A stretch of 7,803 nucleotides of DNA from an uncultured Lachnospiraceae bacterium (GTDB taxonomy: Bacteria > Bacillota > Clostridia > Lachnospirales > Lachnospiraceae): positions 1 through 7,803 of the forward strand of contig CAJJNI010000113.1 in NCBI GenBank assembly GCA_905193085.1. The letters are read 5' to 3'. Made by a program: the position numbers and the translations under genes. Below are positions 1-6,293 of the stretch, one piece after another; position 1 is the stretch's first letter; every line of letters starts with the position of its first letter. The notes beneath the pieces were generated by a model. That model was not told the origin of the DNA. It saw nothing but the letters and a program-made list of their open reading frames with translations, and ran no database searches.

Positions 1-13
1 GGTTAATTATTCT

Positions 14-21
14 AAAGGAGG
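14..21 (+). promoter_or_regulatory. Ribosome binding site of metK
   Basis: The stretch AAAGGAGG lies 11 bases before the ATG at 33. It is close to a perfect anti-Shine-Dalgarno match and supports that start. Only 32 bases precede the gene in this window, so any promoter or SAM-sensing leader of metK lies to the left and cannot be judged. Confidence 0.85.
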
Positions 22-32
22 AAAACAAAAAA

Positions 33-1223
33 ATGGAAAAGAAAGTTTTTACATCTGAGTCAGTAACTGAAGGACATCCTGACAAAGTCTGCGATCAGGT
101 ATCAGATGCGATATTAGATGCGCTTCTTGCACAGGACCCAATGAGCCGTGTTGCATGCGAGACTTGTACTAAGAACAACATGATAATGGTTATGGGTGAG
201 ATTTCAACAAAGGCTGATGTTGATTATGAGCAGATTATTCGTGATACAATAAGAAAAATCGGATACACAAAGAAAGAATACGGTTTTGATGCTGATTCTT
301 GTGAAGTTATTATCCGGCTTGACCAGCAGTCAGCAGATATTGCAATGGGTGTTGATAAAGCACTTGAAGCTAAAGAACATTTAATGAGTGATGAAGAACT
401 TGAAGCAATTGGTGCCGGTGACCAGGGAATGATGTTTGGTTATGCAAGCAATGAGACTGAAGAGTATATGCCATACCCTATTTCACTTGCACACAAACTT
501 GCACGTCAGCTTACAAAAGTTCGTAAAGATGGTACGCTTTCATATTTAAGACCTGATGGAAAATCACAGGTAACAGTTGAATATGATGCAAATGACAAAC
601 CTGTTCATATTGATGCTGTTGTATTATCAACACAGCATGATGAAGATGTGACACAGGAACAGATTCATGAAGATATTAAAAAATATGTATTTGACCCGAT
701 ATTGCCAAAAGAACTTGTAGATGATAAGACAAACTTATTCATAAACCCGACAGGTCGTTTTGTAATTGGCGGACCTGTAGGTGACAGTGGTCTTACAGGA
801 CGTAAGATTATAGTAGATACTTACGGTGGTTATGCACGACACGGCGGCGGTGCTTTTTCAGGAAAAGACTGTACTAAAGTTGACCGTTCAGCAGCATATG
901 CAGCAAGATATATTGCTAAGAATATTGTTGCAGCAGGACTTGCAGAAAGATGTGAAATTCAGTTATCTTATGCAATTGGTGTTGCAAGACCTACATCAAT
1001 AAGAGTAGATACATTTGGAACAGGAAAATTATCAGAAGCTGAATTTGTAGACATGGTTAGAAATAACTTTGACTTAAGACCTGCAGGTATAATTAAAATG
1101 TTAGATTTAAGAAGGCCGATATATGAGCAGACTGCGGCATATGGTCATTTTGGAAGACATGATTTAGATTTGCCATGGGAAAAACTTGATAAAGTAGAGG
1201 CATTAAAGAAATTTGCTGAATAA
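33..1223 (+). CDS. metK: S-adenosylmethionine synthetase (methionine adenosyltransferase)
   Basis: This cytoplasmic enzyme makes S-adenosylmethionine from methionine and ATP, releasing phosphate and pyrophosphate. The 396-residue length is normal for bacterial MetK. Directly visible are the N-terminal GHPDK loop (residues 14-18, His15 in the ATP/methionine site), the first family signature GAGDQG-MMFGYA (127-138) and the glycine-rich P-loop-like signature GGGAFSGKD followed by TKVDRS (271-286). Position 280 is Cys where most family members have Pro, which looks like a harmless variant. The gene has its own terminator and is therefore transcribed separately from the signalling genes downstream. 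It supplies the methyl donor that CheR, three genes away, would use, but every cell needs MetK, so the adjacency need not be functional. The identification is secure. Confidence 0.98.
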   Translation: MEKKVFTSESVTEGHPDKVCDQVSDAILDALLAQDPMSRVACETCTKNNMIMVMGEISTKADVDYEQIIRDTIRKIGYTKKEYGFDADSCEVIIRLDQQSADIAMGVDKALEAKEHLMSDEELEAIGAGDQGMMFGYASNETEEYMPYPISLAHKLARQLTKVRKDGTLSYLRPDGKSQVTVEYDANDKPVHIDAVVLSTQHDEDVTQEQIHEDIKKYVFDPILPKELVDDKTNLFINPTGRFVIGGPVGDSGLTGRKIIVDTYGGYARHGGGAFSGKDCTKVDRSAAYAARYIAKNIVAAGLAERCEIQLSYAIGVARPTSIRVDTFGTGKLSEAEFVDMVRNNFDLRPAGIIKMLDLRRPIYEQTAAYGHFGRHDLDLPWEKLDKVEALKKFAE

Positions 1224-1229
1224 GATTTT

Positions 1230-1270
1230 AAATCTCTGCTGTACATTCGTACAGTAGAGATTTTTTCTTT
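1230..1270 (+). terminator. Rho-independent terminator of metK
   Basis: A 15-base-pair stem (1230-1244 pairing with 1249-1263, with a single G-U wobble) closes a four-base ATTC loop. It runs into a T-rich tract (TTTTTT-C-TTTTT, 1261-1271). It starts seven bases after the metK stop codon. The upstream flank lacks a matching long A tract, so it should act mainly on + strand transcription. It separates metK from the signalling operon. Confidence 0.93.
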
Positions 1271-1299
1271 TTCACAATTTATAAAAATGTCATAAAATG

Positions 1300-1328
1300 T
1301 TGAAAAAAAATTGGTAATATTATATAAT
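1300..1328 (+). promoter_or_regulatory. Sigma-A (housekeeping) promoter of the signalling operon
   Basis: TTGAAA (1300-1305) and TATAAT (1323-1328) are separated by exactly 17 bases. That gives a perfect -10 box, a -35 box one base from consensus, and ideal spacing. An A-rich tract fills the spacer start. The predicted transcript start is near 1335, leaving a leader of roughly 65 bases before the kinase ATG. It is the only convincing promoter in the 177-base gap and the best candidate for driving all six downstream genes. I did not find a motility-type sigma-D/sigma-28 promoter (TAAA, about 15 bases, then a CCGATAT-like box). Confidence 0.82.
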
Positions 1329-1356
1329 AAGAAGTATGGAAATCACAGCAATACTA

Positions 1357-1371
1357 ATTTTACTGTAAAAT
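1357..1371. promoter_or_regulatory. Palindrome in the operon leader, possible operator
   Basis: ATTTTAC-T-GTAAAAT is a perfect inverted repeat with seven-base arms and a one-base centre. It lies about 22-37 bases downstream of the predicted transcription start. The one-base centre rules out a good RNA hairpin, so the symmetry fits a dimeric DNA-binding protein better. No regulator is identified, and AT-rich sequence produces such palindromes by chance now and then, so the role is only inferred. Confidence 0.3.
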
Positions 1372-1400
1372 AAACTGCCTATGAGGATTGGAGCGGTGTT

Positions 1401-2837
1401 ATGTATAATGAGACAGATTTAATTATGGATCATACTCTTGAGATGCTTATAGTATTTGATGGGAATGGTAATATTGAAGACTACAATCAGGAGGCAGCAA
1501 CACTTCTGGGCTATGATAAAGAATTAGCAGGAACTTCTCTGGAACACATATTTCCACAGATTTTTACAGAAGACAAAAGTTTTGCAGATATTTTGCGGGA
1601 TAATTTAGATAAGAAGATATCAGATTTTGCTTACCGCCAGAACAGAACATGTTTTCCGGCAGATTTGAAAATACACTGTATTGATGAGACAGATGGAAAA
1701 TATGTCTGTATGATAATTGACAAGATAGAGCAGACTGCTCTTGAAAAGGAACTTGTACAGGTAAGAGAGGAAGCTCTTTTAGCAAGAAAAGTTCAGAATG
1801 AATTTACTGCAAATGTTACGCATGAGCTTAGAACACCTGTAAATGGAATATTAGGACATGTGCAGAATCTTTTAGAGGAAACAAGCGATAAAAAGGTACT
1901 GGAGATTCTTGAAATTATTCAGCATTGCTGCAATAATATGAATAAAATTATCAACAATATTCTTGATTTTTCAAAACTTTCCGCTGGAAAATTTACAATT
2001 GAAGAAAGAAAATTTGATGTATATAAGATGATGAAACATGTATCAGATACAAGTATTGCCAAAATTCAGGAGAAAAATCTTGCATTTTCAATACATATTG
2101 CAGATAATGTTCCGGCAGAACTTATAGGCGATGAGCTTAGAATAACCCAGGTTTTAAATAATCTTATTTCAAATGCAATTAAATTTACACAAAAGGGAAG
2201 AATTGGTGTTGAAGTTACAAAGACATATAACAGTGCCGATGAAGTAGAACTGTTTTTCATGGTAATTGATACCGGAATTGGGATAGATGAAAAAGATAAA
2301 GATAAGCTGTTTAAAGATTTTTCGCAGGTAGATGCGTCAATTTCAAGAAAATTCGGTGGGACAGGATTAGGTCTTTCAATTTGCAAACAGCTGGTAGAAC
2401 TTATGAAAGGTAATATATATGTTCAGAGTGAAAAAGGAAAGGGAAGCGAATTTTCTTTTTCGGTAAGGCTTAAGAAAGCCGGAGAAGACAGCAATGTCAT
2501 AGTTAAAAATACTGAAGAAATCACATATACAGGTGCTTTAGAGGAATATAATTCAACCGATTATCTGAATTATACTGAGGTAGATGTTAATAAGGAAATA
2601 ATATCAACTTTAGAAAAGCTGGTTTTATGTATAGATTTGGAGACATGGGATAAGGCAGAACAGTTTGCCATAAACATTAAGAATTTAGGCTCTGAGCTGG
2701 GAGATGATTTTCGAAGGGCTGTCGTAAGGGTAGAGATGGCAATAAGAAAAGAAAATTATGAAAAATCAGTTAAGGCATATGAACAGTTAAAAGAATTATA
2801 TGAGTCTAAAGTAAATGATACAGGAGGGAGTCTATGA
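1401..2837 (+). CDS. Soluble PAS sensor histidine kinase with a C-terminal degenerate Hpt-like domain
   Basis: This is a 478-residue kinase with no signal peptide or membrane segment, so it should sense in the cytoplasm. Domains in order are: a PAS-like fold (about 7-108, with the IVFDGNGNIEDYNQEA start typical of PAS); a short coiled coil (about 110-133); HisKA with phospho-acceptor His141 in HELRTP; and HATPase_c with N-box Asn258, G1 box DTGIG (290-294) and G2 box GGTGLG (319-324). The catalytic core looks complete. Residues 365-478 form a tail; its helical part from about 400 resembles an Hpt domain, but the usual histidine position is Ile424 (FAINIK, 422-427). The start is ATG at 1401 with GGAG seven bases upstream. 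The stop overlaps the start of the REC-HD-GYP gene (ATGA), marking the two as a probable cognate pair. The ligand sensed by PAS is unknown. Confidence 0.9.
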   Translation: MYNETDLIMDHTLEMLIVFDGNGNIEDYNQEAATLLGYDKELAGTSLEHIFPQIFTEDKSFADILRDNLDKKISDFAYRQNRTCFPADLKIHCIDETDGKYVCMIIDKIEQTALEKELVQVREEALLARKVQNEFTANVTHELRTPVNGILGHVQNLLEETSDKKVLEILEIIQHCCNNMNKIINNILDFSKLSAGKFTIEERKFDVYKMMKHVSDTSIAKIQEKNLAFSIHIADNVPAELIGDELRITQVLNNLISNAIKFTQKGRIGVEVTKTYNSADEVELFFMVIDTGIGIDEKDKDKLFKDFSQVDASISRKFGGTGLGLSICKQLVELMKGNIYVQSEKGKGSEFSFSVRLKKAGEDSNVIVKNTEEITYTGALEEYNSTDYLNYTEVDVNKEIISTLEKLVLCIDLETWDKAEQFAINIKNLGSELGDDFRRAVVRVEMAIRKENYEKSVKAYEQLKELYESKVNDTGGSL

Positions 2838-3913
2838 TTGAAACAGGCAGCAGGCATAACATCAAAGTAATGATTATAGATGATGTGAGGATTAATCTGA
2901 GACTACTGGGCTCGGTAATTGAGAGCATGGGATACACTACTGTAAATTTTCAGAGTGCCAAAGCGGCAATAAAGGCTTTAAATGAAGAGGAAACTCCTTC
3001 GCTTATTCTGCTTGATGCAATGATGCCGGATATGGACGGTTTTGAATTTTGCCAGGAAATTAAAAAGAATGTCAGAACAAGGGATATACCGGTTATTTTT
3101 ATTTCAGCTTCAATGGACGCTGAGGATAAAAAGAGAGGATTTGAAGCTGGAGCAGTTGACTATATAACAAAGCCTTTTGAACGTTCCGAGGTAATTGCCA
3201 GAGTTGGTCTGCAGCTTAAAATGTATGAAATGCAGCAGCAGCTTACCCAATATAATGCAAAGCTTAATAAAATTGTAATGGAGCAGAATTATAAAATAGA
3301 AGAAGAAAAGAAGATGCTTCTATTTGCTCTGGCAAAAGTTGCAGAAGGCAGAGATTCCCATACAGAAAATCATATTGCTAATATGCAGTACAATAGCCGC
3401 ATACTTGCACAGAGTCTTCAGTTCAGCCCTAAGTTTGAGAAGAGAATACCTAACTGGTTTATCGAAAGTATTGAAGTGGCTGCGACACTGCATGATATAG
3501 GTAAGATTTTTATACAGGACAATGTATTGTTGAAGCCGGATAAACTTACTGATGAAGAAATGGAAATAATGAAAAAGCATTCTGAAAAGGGTGCAGGACT
3601 TTTGAGAAGTATAGCAAAAGAAACTTCAGAGAATGAATTTTTGAAGATGGCAATTGATATTGCAGAGTTTCATCATGAAAGATGGGACGGAACCGGTTAT
3701 CCAAAAGGTCTTAAAGGCGAAGAAATTCCTCTTTCAGCAAGAATTGTGCATATTTTGGATGTTTACGATACAATTCATGGTGAACGCTGCTACAAAGATG
3801 CGTTTAGTGATGATGAGTGCCGCAGGATAATGTCAGAAGGTGCAGGGACAGAATTTGACCCTGATATATTTGAGATATTTAATAAGATATGCATGCGATT
3901 GAAGACAGATTAG
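2834..3913 (+). CDS. Response regulator: REC receiver fused to HD-GYP c-di-GMP phosphodiesterase
   Basis: This 359-residue, RpfG-like protein is predicted to hydrolyse the second messenger c-di-GMP under control of phosphorylation. The receiver (about 9-128) has all key residues: Asp16/Asp17, phospho-acceptor Asp61 in LLDAMMPDMDG, Ser91 and Lys113 in TKPF. A coiled-coil linker (about 125-165) leads to the HD-GYP domain (about 165-355). That domain has His180 (TENH), the HD motif LHDIGK (219-224), HHE followed by WDGTGYP (280-290) and Asp309 in DVYD, so the metal site and GYP motif appear intact. An AGGAGGGAG site (2822-2830) precedes the ATG, and the ATGA overlap with the kinase gene suggests translational coupling and equal amounts of both proteins. 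Catalytic activity is inferred from motifs. The alternative product, pGpG versus GMP, cannot be told. Confidence 0.93.
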   Translation: MIETGSRHNIKVMIIDDVRINLRLLGSVIESMGYTTVNFQSAKAAIKALNEEETPSLILLDAMMPDMDGFEFCQEIKKNVRTRDIPVIFISASMDAEDKKRGFEAGAVDYITKPFERSEVIARVGLQLKMYEMQQQLTQYNAKLNKIVMEQNYKIEEEKKMLLFALAKVAEGRDSHTENHIANMQYNSRILAQSLQFSPKFEKRIPNWFIESIEVAATLHDIGKIFIQDNVLLKPDKLTDEEMEIMKKHSEKGAGLLRSIAKETSENEFLKMAIDIAEFHHERWDGTGYPKGLKGEEIPLSARIVHILDVYDTIHGERCYKDAFSDDECRRIMSEGAGTEFDPDIFEIFNKICMRLKTD

Positions 3914-3937
3914 AAGACAGAATAGGATGAATTACAT

Positions 3938-4738
3938 ATGACAGATGTAGAATTTCAAAGAATAGTTACATATGTAAAAAATACAAGCGGAATAGACCTT
4001 AGCCAGAAAAGAGTTCTTATAAAAGGACGGCTTACAAATTATCTCGTACAGAATGGGTATAACAGTTATAATGAATATATGAATGAAGTCGAGAGTGACA
4101 TTACAAAGAAAAAGGCAGAAGAGCTTATCAATATTTTGACAACCAACCATACATATTTTATGAGAGAATTTGAACATCTTGATTTTCTGCGGAAAGTTGT
4201 ATTACCGGAATTAAAGGAAAAAGAGAAGAACAGAAGAGATCTGCACATATGGTGCGGGGCATCTTCTACAGGTGAAGAACCATATACAATAGCAATGGTG
4301 CTTAAAGATTTTTTTGGACTGGAGCACAATATGTGGGATACAAGAGTTCTTGCAACAGATTTATCTACAAGAGTTCTTGAACATGCACAGAAAGGCATTT
4401 ATCTTAAGGAACAGATAGCTCCGCTGCCGGAGAACTGGCGCAGGAGATATTTTAAAATGCTTAATCAGGACGAGTATCAGGTAAAACAGGAACTTAAAGA
4501 TGAAGTAATATTCAGACAGTTTAATTTAATGGAGCCATTACCGTTTAAGAGGCCTCTTCATGTCGTATTTTTAAGAAATGTTATGATATATTTTGATGAT
4601 GAGACAAAGAGAAATCTGATTGACAGGATATATGATGTGATGGTTCCGGGTGGGTATTTATTTATAGGTGCTTCAGAGGCACTTTACAGACCGAATACTT
4701 CATTTAAGTTTGTAAGACCATCAGTATACCGTAAATAG
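3938..4738 (+). CDS. cheR: Chemoreceptor glutamate methyltransferase CheR
   Basis: CheR transfers methyl groups from S-adenosylmethionine to glutamates of chemoreceptors and so adjusts their kinase-activating state. The 266-residue length fits a stand-alone CheR. Visible are the N-terminal helical domain (about 1-70), the TTNHTYFMRE motif (68-77, a variant of TTNETYFFRE), the SAM-binding loop WCGASSTGEEPY (105-116), an acidic SAM ligand at Asp141 (ATD) and the RNVMIYF strand with Asn214. The beta-subdomain region (about 165-200) is compact and lacks the glycine-rich loop found in CheRs that bind a receptor C-terminal pentapeptide, so this one is probably pentapeptide-independent (an inference). 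The gene starts 24 bases after the HD-GYP stop with AGGATG upstream, and lies 15 bases before cheB. Confidence 0.95.
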   Translation: MTDVEFQRIVTYVKNTSGIDLSQKRVLIKGRLTNYLVQNGYNSYNEYMNEVESDITKKKAEELINILTTNHTYFMREFEHLDFLRKVVLPELKEKEKNRRDLHIWCGASSTGEEPYTIAMVLKDFFGLEHNMWDTRVLATDLSTRVLEHAQKGIYLKEQIAPLPENWRRRYFKMLNQDEYQVKQELKDEVIFRQFNLMEPLPFKRPLHVVFLRNVMIYFDDETKRNLIDRIYDVMVPGGYLFIGASEALYRPNTSFKFVRPSVYRK

Positions 4739-4740
4739 AA

Positions 4741-4756
4741 AGAAGGTATAGTCGTG
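4741..4756 (+). promoter_or_regulatory. Ribosome binding site and GTG start of cheB
   Basis: AGAAGG (4741-4746) is seven bases before GTG at 4754. No in-frame ATG exists near the expected N-terminus, and the receiver's first beta strand begins at residue 4, so GTG is required. The site is weaker than those of the neighbours and, with the GTG, may lower CheB output relative to CheR. Confidence 0.75.
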
Positions 4757-5788
4757 CGGAGCATAAAGGTTTTAATAGTTGATGCTTCTCCTGTATTCAG
4801 AGATTTGATAACCAATGTTCTAAGAAATGACCCTGCAGTTACAGTTGTTGCTGCAGTGAGAGATCCAATTGAAGCAAGAGATGCCATTTTGAAATTTGAC
4901 CCGGCTGTTATGGTGCTTGGTGTTGAACTTCCAAGAATGAATGGAATTGAGTTTTTAAGAAAACTTATGCCGCAATATCCTGTGGCAACGATAGTGTTTG
5001 GTGAAACTGCCGGATATGAGCAGGAAGCAAGAGCAGCCGGAGCTGTTGATTTTCTAAAAAAACCCTCAAGTATAGATTTGCATCAGATAGAACAGTTTAT
5101 TATAAAAGAGCTTGTTGTTAAAATAAAGATTGCATCTACCGTTAAGGTGGGAAGTTTTAAGCAGTCTGCAACAACATTTAACAATAATTTTAGTATTACA
5201 GGAAATAACAGTGACATAATAATTGCAATTGGAGCATCTACAGGTGGAACTGAAGCGATTTTTGAAGTTGTTAAGAATCTTGGGAGAAATACTCCCGGAA
5301 TTGTTATAGTACAGCATATGCCTCCGGGATTTACCGGAATGTATGCAAACAGGTTAAATGAGCAGTGTAAAATGGCTGCCAAAGAGGCACAGACCGGTGA
5401 CAGGGTAATGCCCGGACAGATTTTGATAGCTCCGGGTGACAGACAGATGCATATTGTCAAAATAAACGGAGTGTATCAGGTAGAATGTAAAGGTACACAG
5501 AAAGTAAACGGACATTGTCCGTCTGTAGATGTGATGTTTAAATCGGTTGCAAAATGTGCCGGAAGAAAGGCAATAGGTGTACTGCTTACCGGAATGGGTT
5601 CAGATGGTGCGCAGGGACTTCTTGAAATGAGAAGGGCAGGAGCGCAGACTATAGGTCAGAATGAGGCAAGCTGTGTAGTTTATGGAATGCCTAAAGTAGC
5701 ACATGATATAGGTGCAGTTAAGTATCAGGTTGGACTTACAGAAATTCCGAACAAGATATATGCACTTTTAAATTATAATACAGAATAG
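4754..5788 (+). CDS. cheB: CheB-type receptor methylesterase/deamidase with a degenerate receiver domain
   Basis: CheB removes methyl groups from receptor glutamyl esters (and deamidates glutamines), opposing CheR. The C-terminal esterase (about 153-344) is fully family-like, with the catalytic triad Ser162 (GASTGG), His188 (QHMPPGF) and Asp284 (GMGSDG). The N-terminal receiver (about 4-120) keeps the fold and Asp10, Pro60, Gly64, and Lys103 in KKP. It has Gly56 where the phosphorylated Asp belongs (VLGVELPRMNG, versus LDVEMPRMDG), Ala11 instead of the second acidic-pocket residue, and Phe82/Gly83 where Ser/Thr is expected. It should therefore not be phosphorylated in the usual way. A linker of about 45 residues, rich in Ser, Thr and Asn, joins the domains. 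The total of 344 residues is normal. The symbol refers to family; regulation is probably atypical. Confidence 0.93.
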   Translation: MRSIKVLIVDASPVFRDLITNVLRNDPAVTVVAAVRDPIEARDAILKFDPAVMVLGVELPRMNGIEFLRKLMPQYPVATIVFGETAGYEQEARAAGAVDFLKKPSSIDLHQIEQFIIKELVVKIKIASTVKVGSFKQSATTFNNNFSITGNNSDIIIAIGASTGGTEAIFEVVKNLGRNTPGIVIVQHMPPGFTGMYANRLNEQCKMAAKEAQTGDRVMPGQILIAPGDRQMHIVKINGVYQVECKGTQKVNGHCPSVDVMFKSVAKCAGRKAIGVLLTGMGSDGAQGLLEMRRAGAQTIGQNEASCVVYGMPKVAHDIGAVKYQVGLTEIPNKIYALLNYNTE

Positions 5789-5836
5789 CTCGCAGACAGC
5801 ATAAGGGTTGTTGTATGTGACAGGAAGGAGATTTGT

Positions 5837-6229
5837 ATGAAAATATTATTGGCAGAAGATGATTTTGCAACAAGAAAATTCATGTCAAAATTTTTGGAGC
5901 AATATGGTGACTGCGATATTGCAGTTGATGGAATGGAGGCAGTTGATGCTTTTTTGATGGCTCTTGAAAGTGATGAGGGGTATGATTTAGTGTGCCTTGA
6001 TGTTATGATGCCTGTAATGGACGGTTATCAGGCGCTTAAAGCAATCCGTGACCTCGAGAAAGAGAGAAATATACCAGAAAAAGATATGGCTAAGATAATA
6101 ATGACAACAGCACTTAATGAAGAGAAAAATGTTAAAATGGCATTTGACCTGGGCTGTACGGTATATTCGGGAAAACCAATTAACAGGGTAAAGTTCGAGC
6201 AGGTATTAAAAAAACTTGAACTTATTTAA
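5837..6229 (+). CDS. Single-domain CheY-like response regulator
   Basis: This is a stand-alone receiver of 130 residues with no output domain. It has the acidic pocket Glu7/Asp8/Asp9 (LLAEDD), phospho-acceptor Asp55 (CLDVMMPVMDG), Thr91 (TTA) and Lys113 (GKP); an aromatic Tyr110 sits three residues before the lysine, as Tyr106 does in CheY. It should accept phosphate from CheA just downstream or from the PAS kinase. Its longer loops before beta3 (about 43-50) and after alpha3 (about 73-85, LEKERNIPEKDM) look more like the receivers of hybrid kinases than a compact flagellar CheY. The target may therefore be the flagellar switch, another kinase or a phosphate sink. I leave the symbol empty for this reason. 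AGGAAGGAG lies just before the ATG; the gap to cheB is 48 bases. Confidence 0.9.
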   Translation: MKILLAEDDFATRKFMSKFLEQYGDCDIAVDGMEAVDAFLMALESDEGYDLVCLDVMMPVMDGYQALKAIRDLEKERNIPEKDMAKIIMTTALNEEKNVKMAFDLGCTVYSGKPINRVKFEQVLKKLELI

Positions 6230-6274
6230 GCTTACAGCATTAAGTGATGTAAGTATATATTATTTTTTGACTTA

Positions 6275-6284
6275 AGGAAGGAGG
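6275..6284 (+). promoter_or_regulatory. Ribosome binding site of cheA
   Basis: AGGAAGGAGG ends nine bases before the ATG at 6294 and fixes that start. The resulting N-terminus places the Hpt histidine at residue 51, matching the usual CheA arrangement. Confidence 0.85.
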
Positions 6285-6293
6285 CAGAATTAA

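Noticed and set aside
1..32. A SAM riboswitch controlling metK.
   Set aside because: Such elements are known upstream of metK in some Firmicutes, but only 32 bases precede the gene here and they hold just the ribosome binding site, so nothing can be claimed.
1224..1400. Small genes, a riboswitch or an RNA gene in the intergenic region after metK.
   Set aside because: The region is accounted for by the terminator, the sigma-A promoter and a short AT-rich leader. I found no open frame with a ribosome binding site and no conserved riboswitch core.
5789..5836. The 48-base gap between cheB and the CheY-like gene as a regulatory site.
   Set aside because: Apart from the ribosome binding site just before the start codon, I see no promoter boxes or meaningful stem-loop.
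6231..6268. A small hairpin (CTTACA, 11-base loop, TGTAAG; 6231-6253) followed after a spacer by six T residues, between the CheY-like gene and cheA.
   Set aside because: The stem is only six AT-rich pairs with a large loop, and the T run starts ten bases after the stem. This is too weak for an intrinsic terminator, though a mild attenuator or RNA processing site cannot be excluded.
6267..6293. TTGACT at 6267-6272 as a possible -35 box for a separate cheA promoter.
   Set aside because: No -10 box occurs at the right distance; the place where it would fall is already the ribosome binding site and start codon of cheA.
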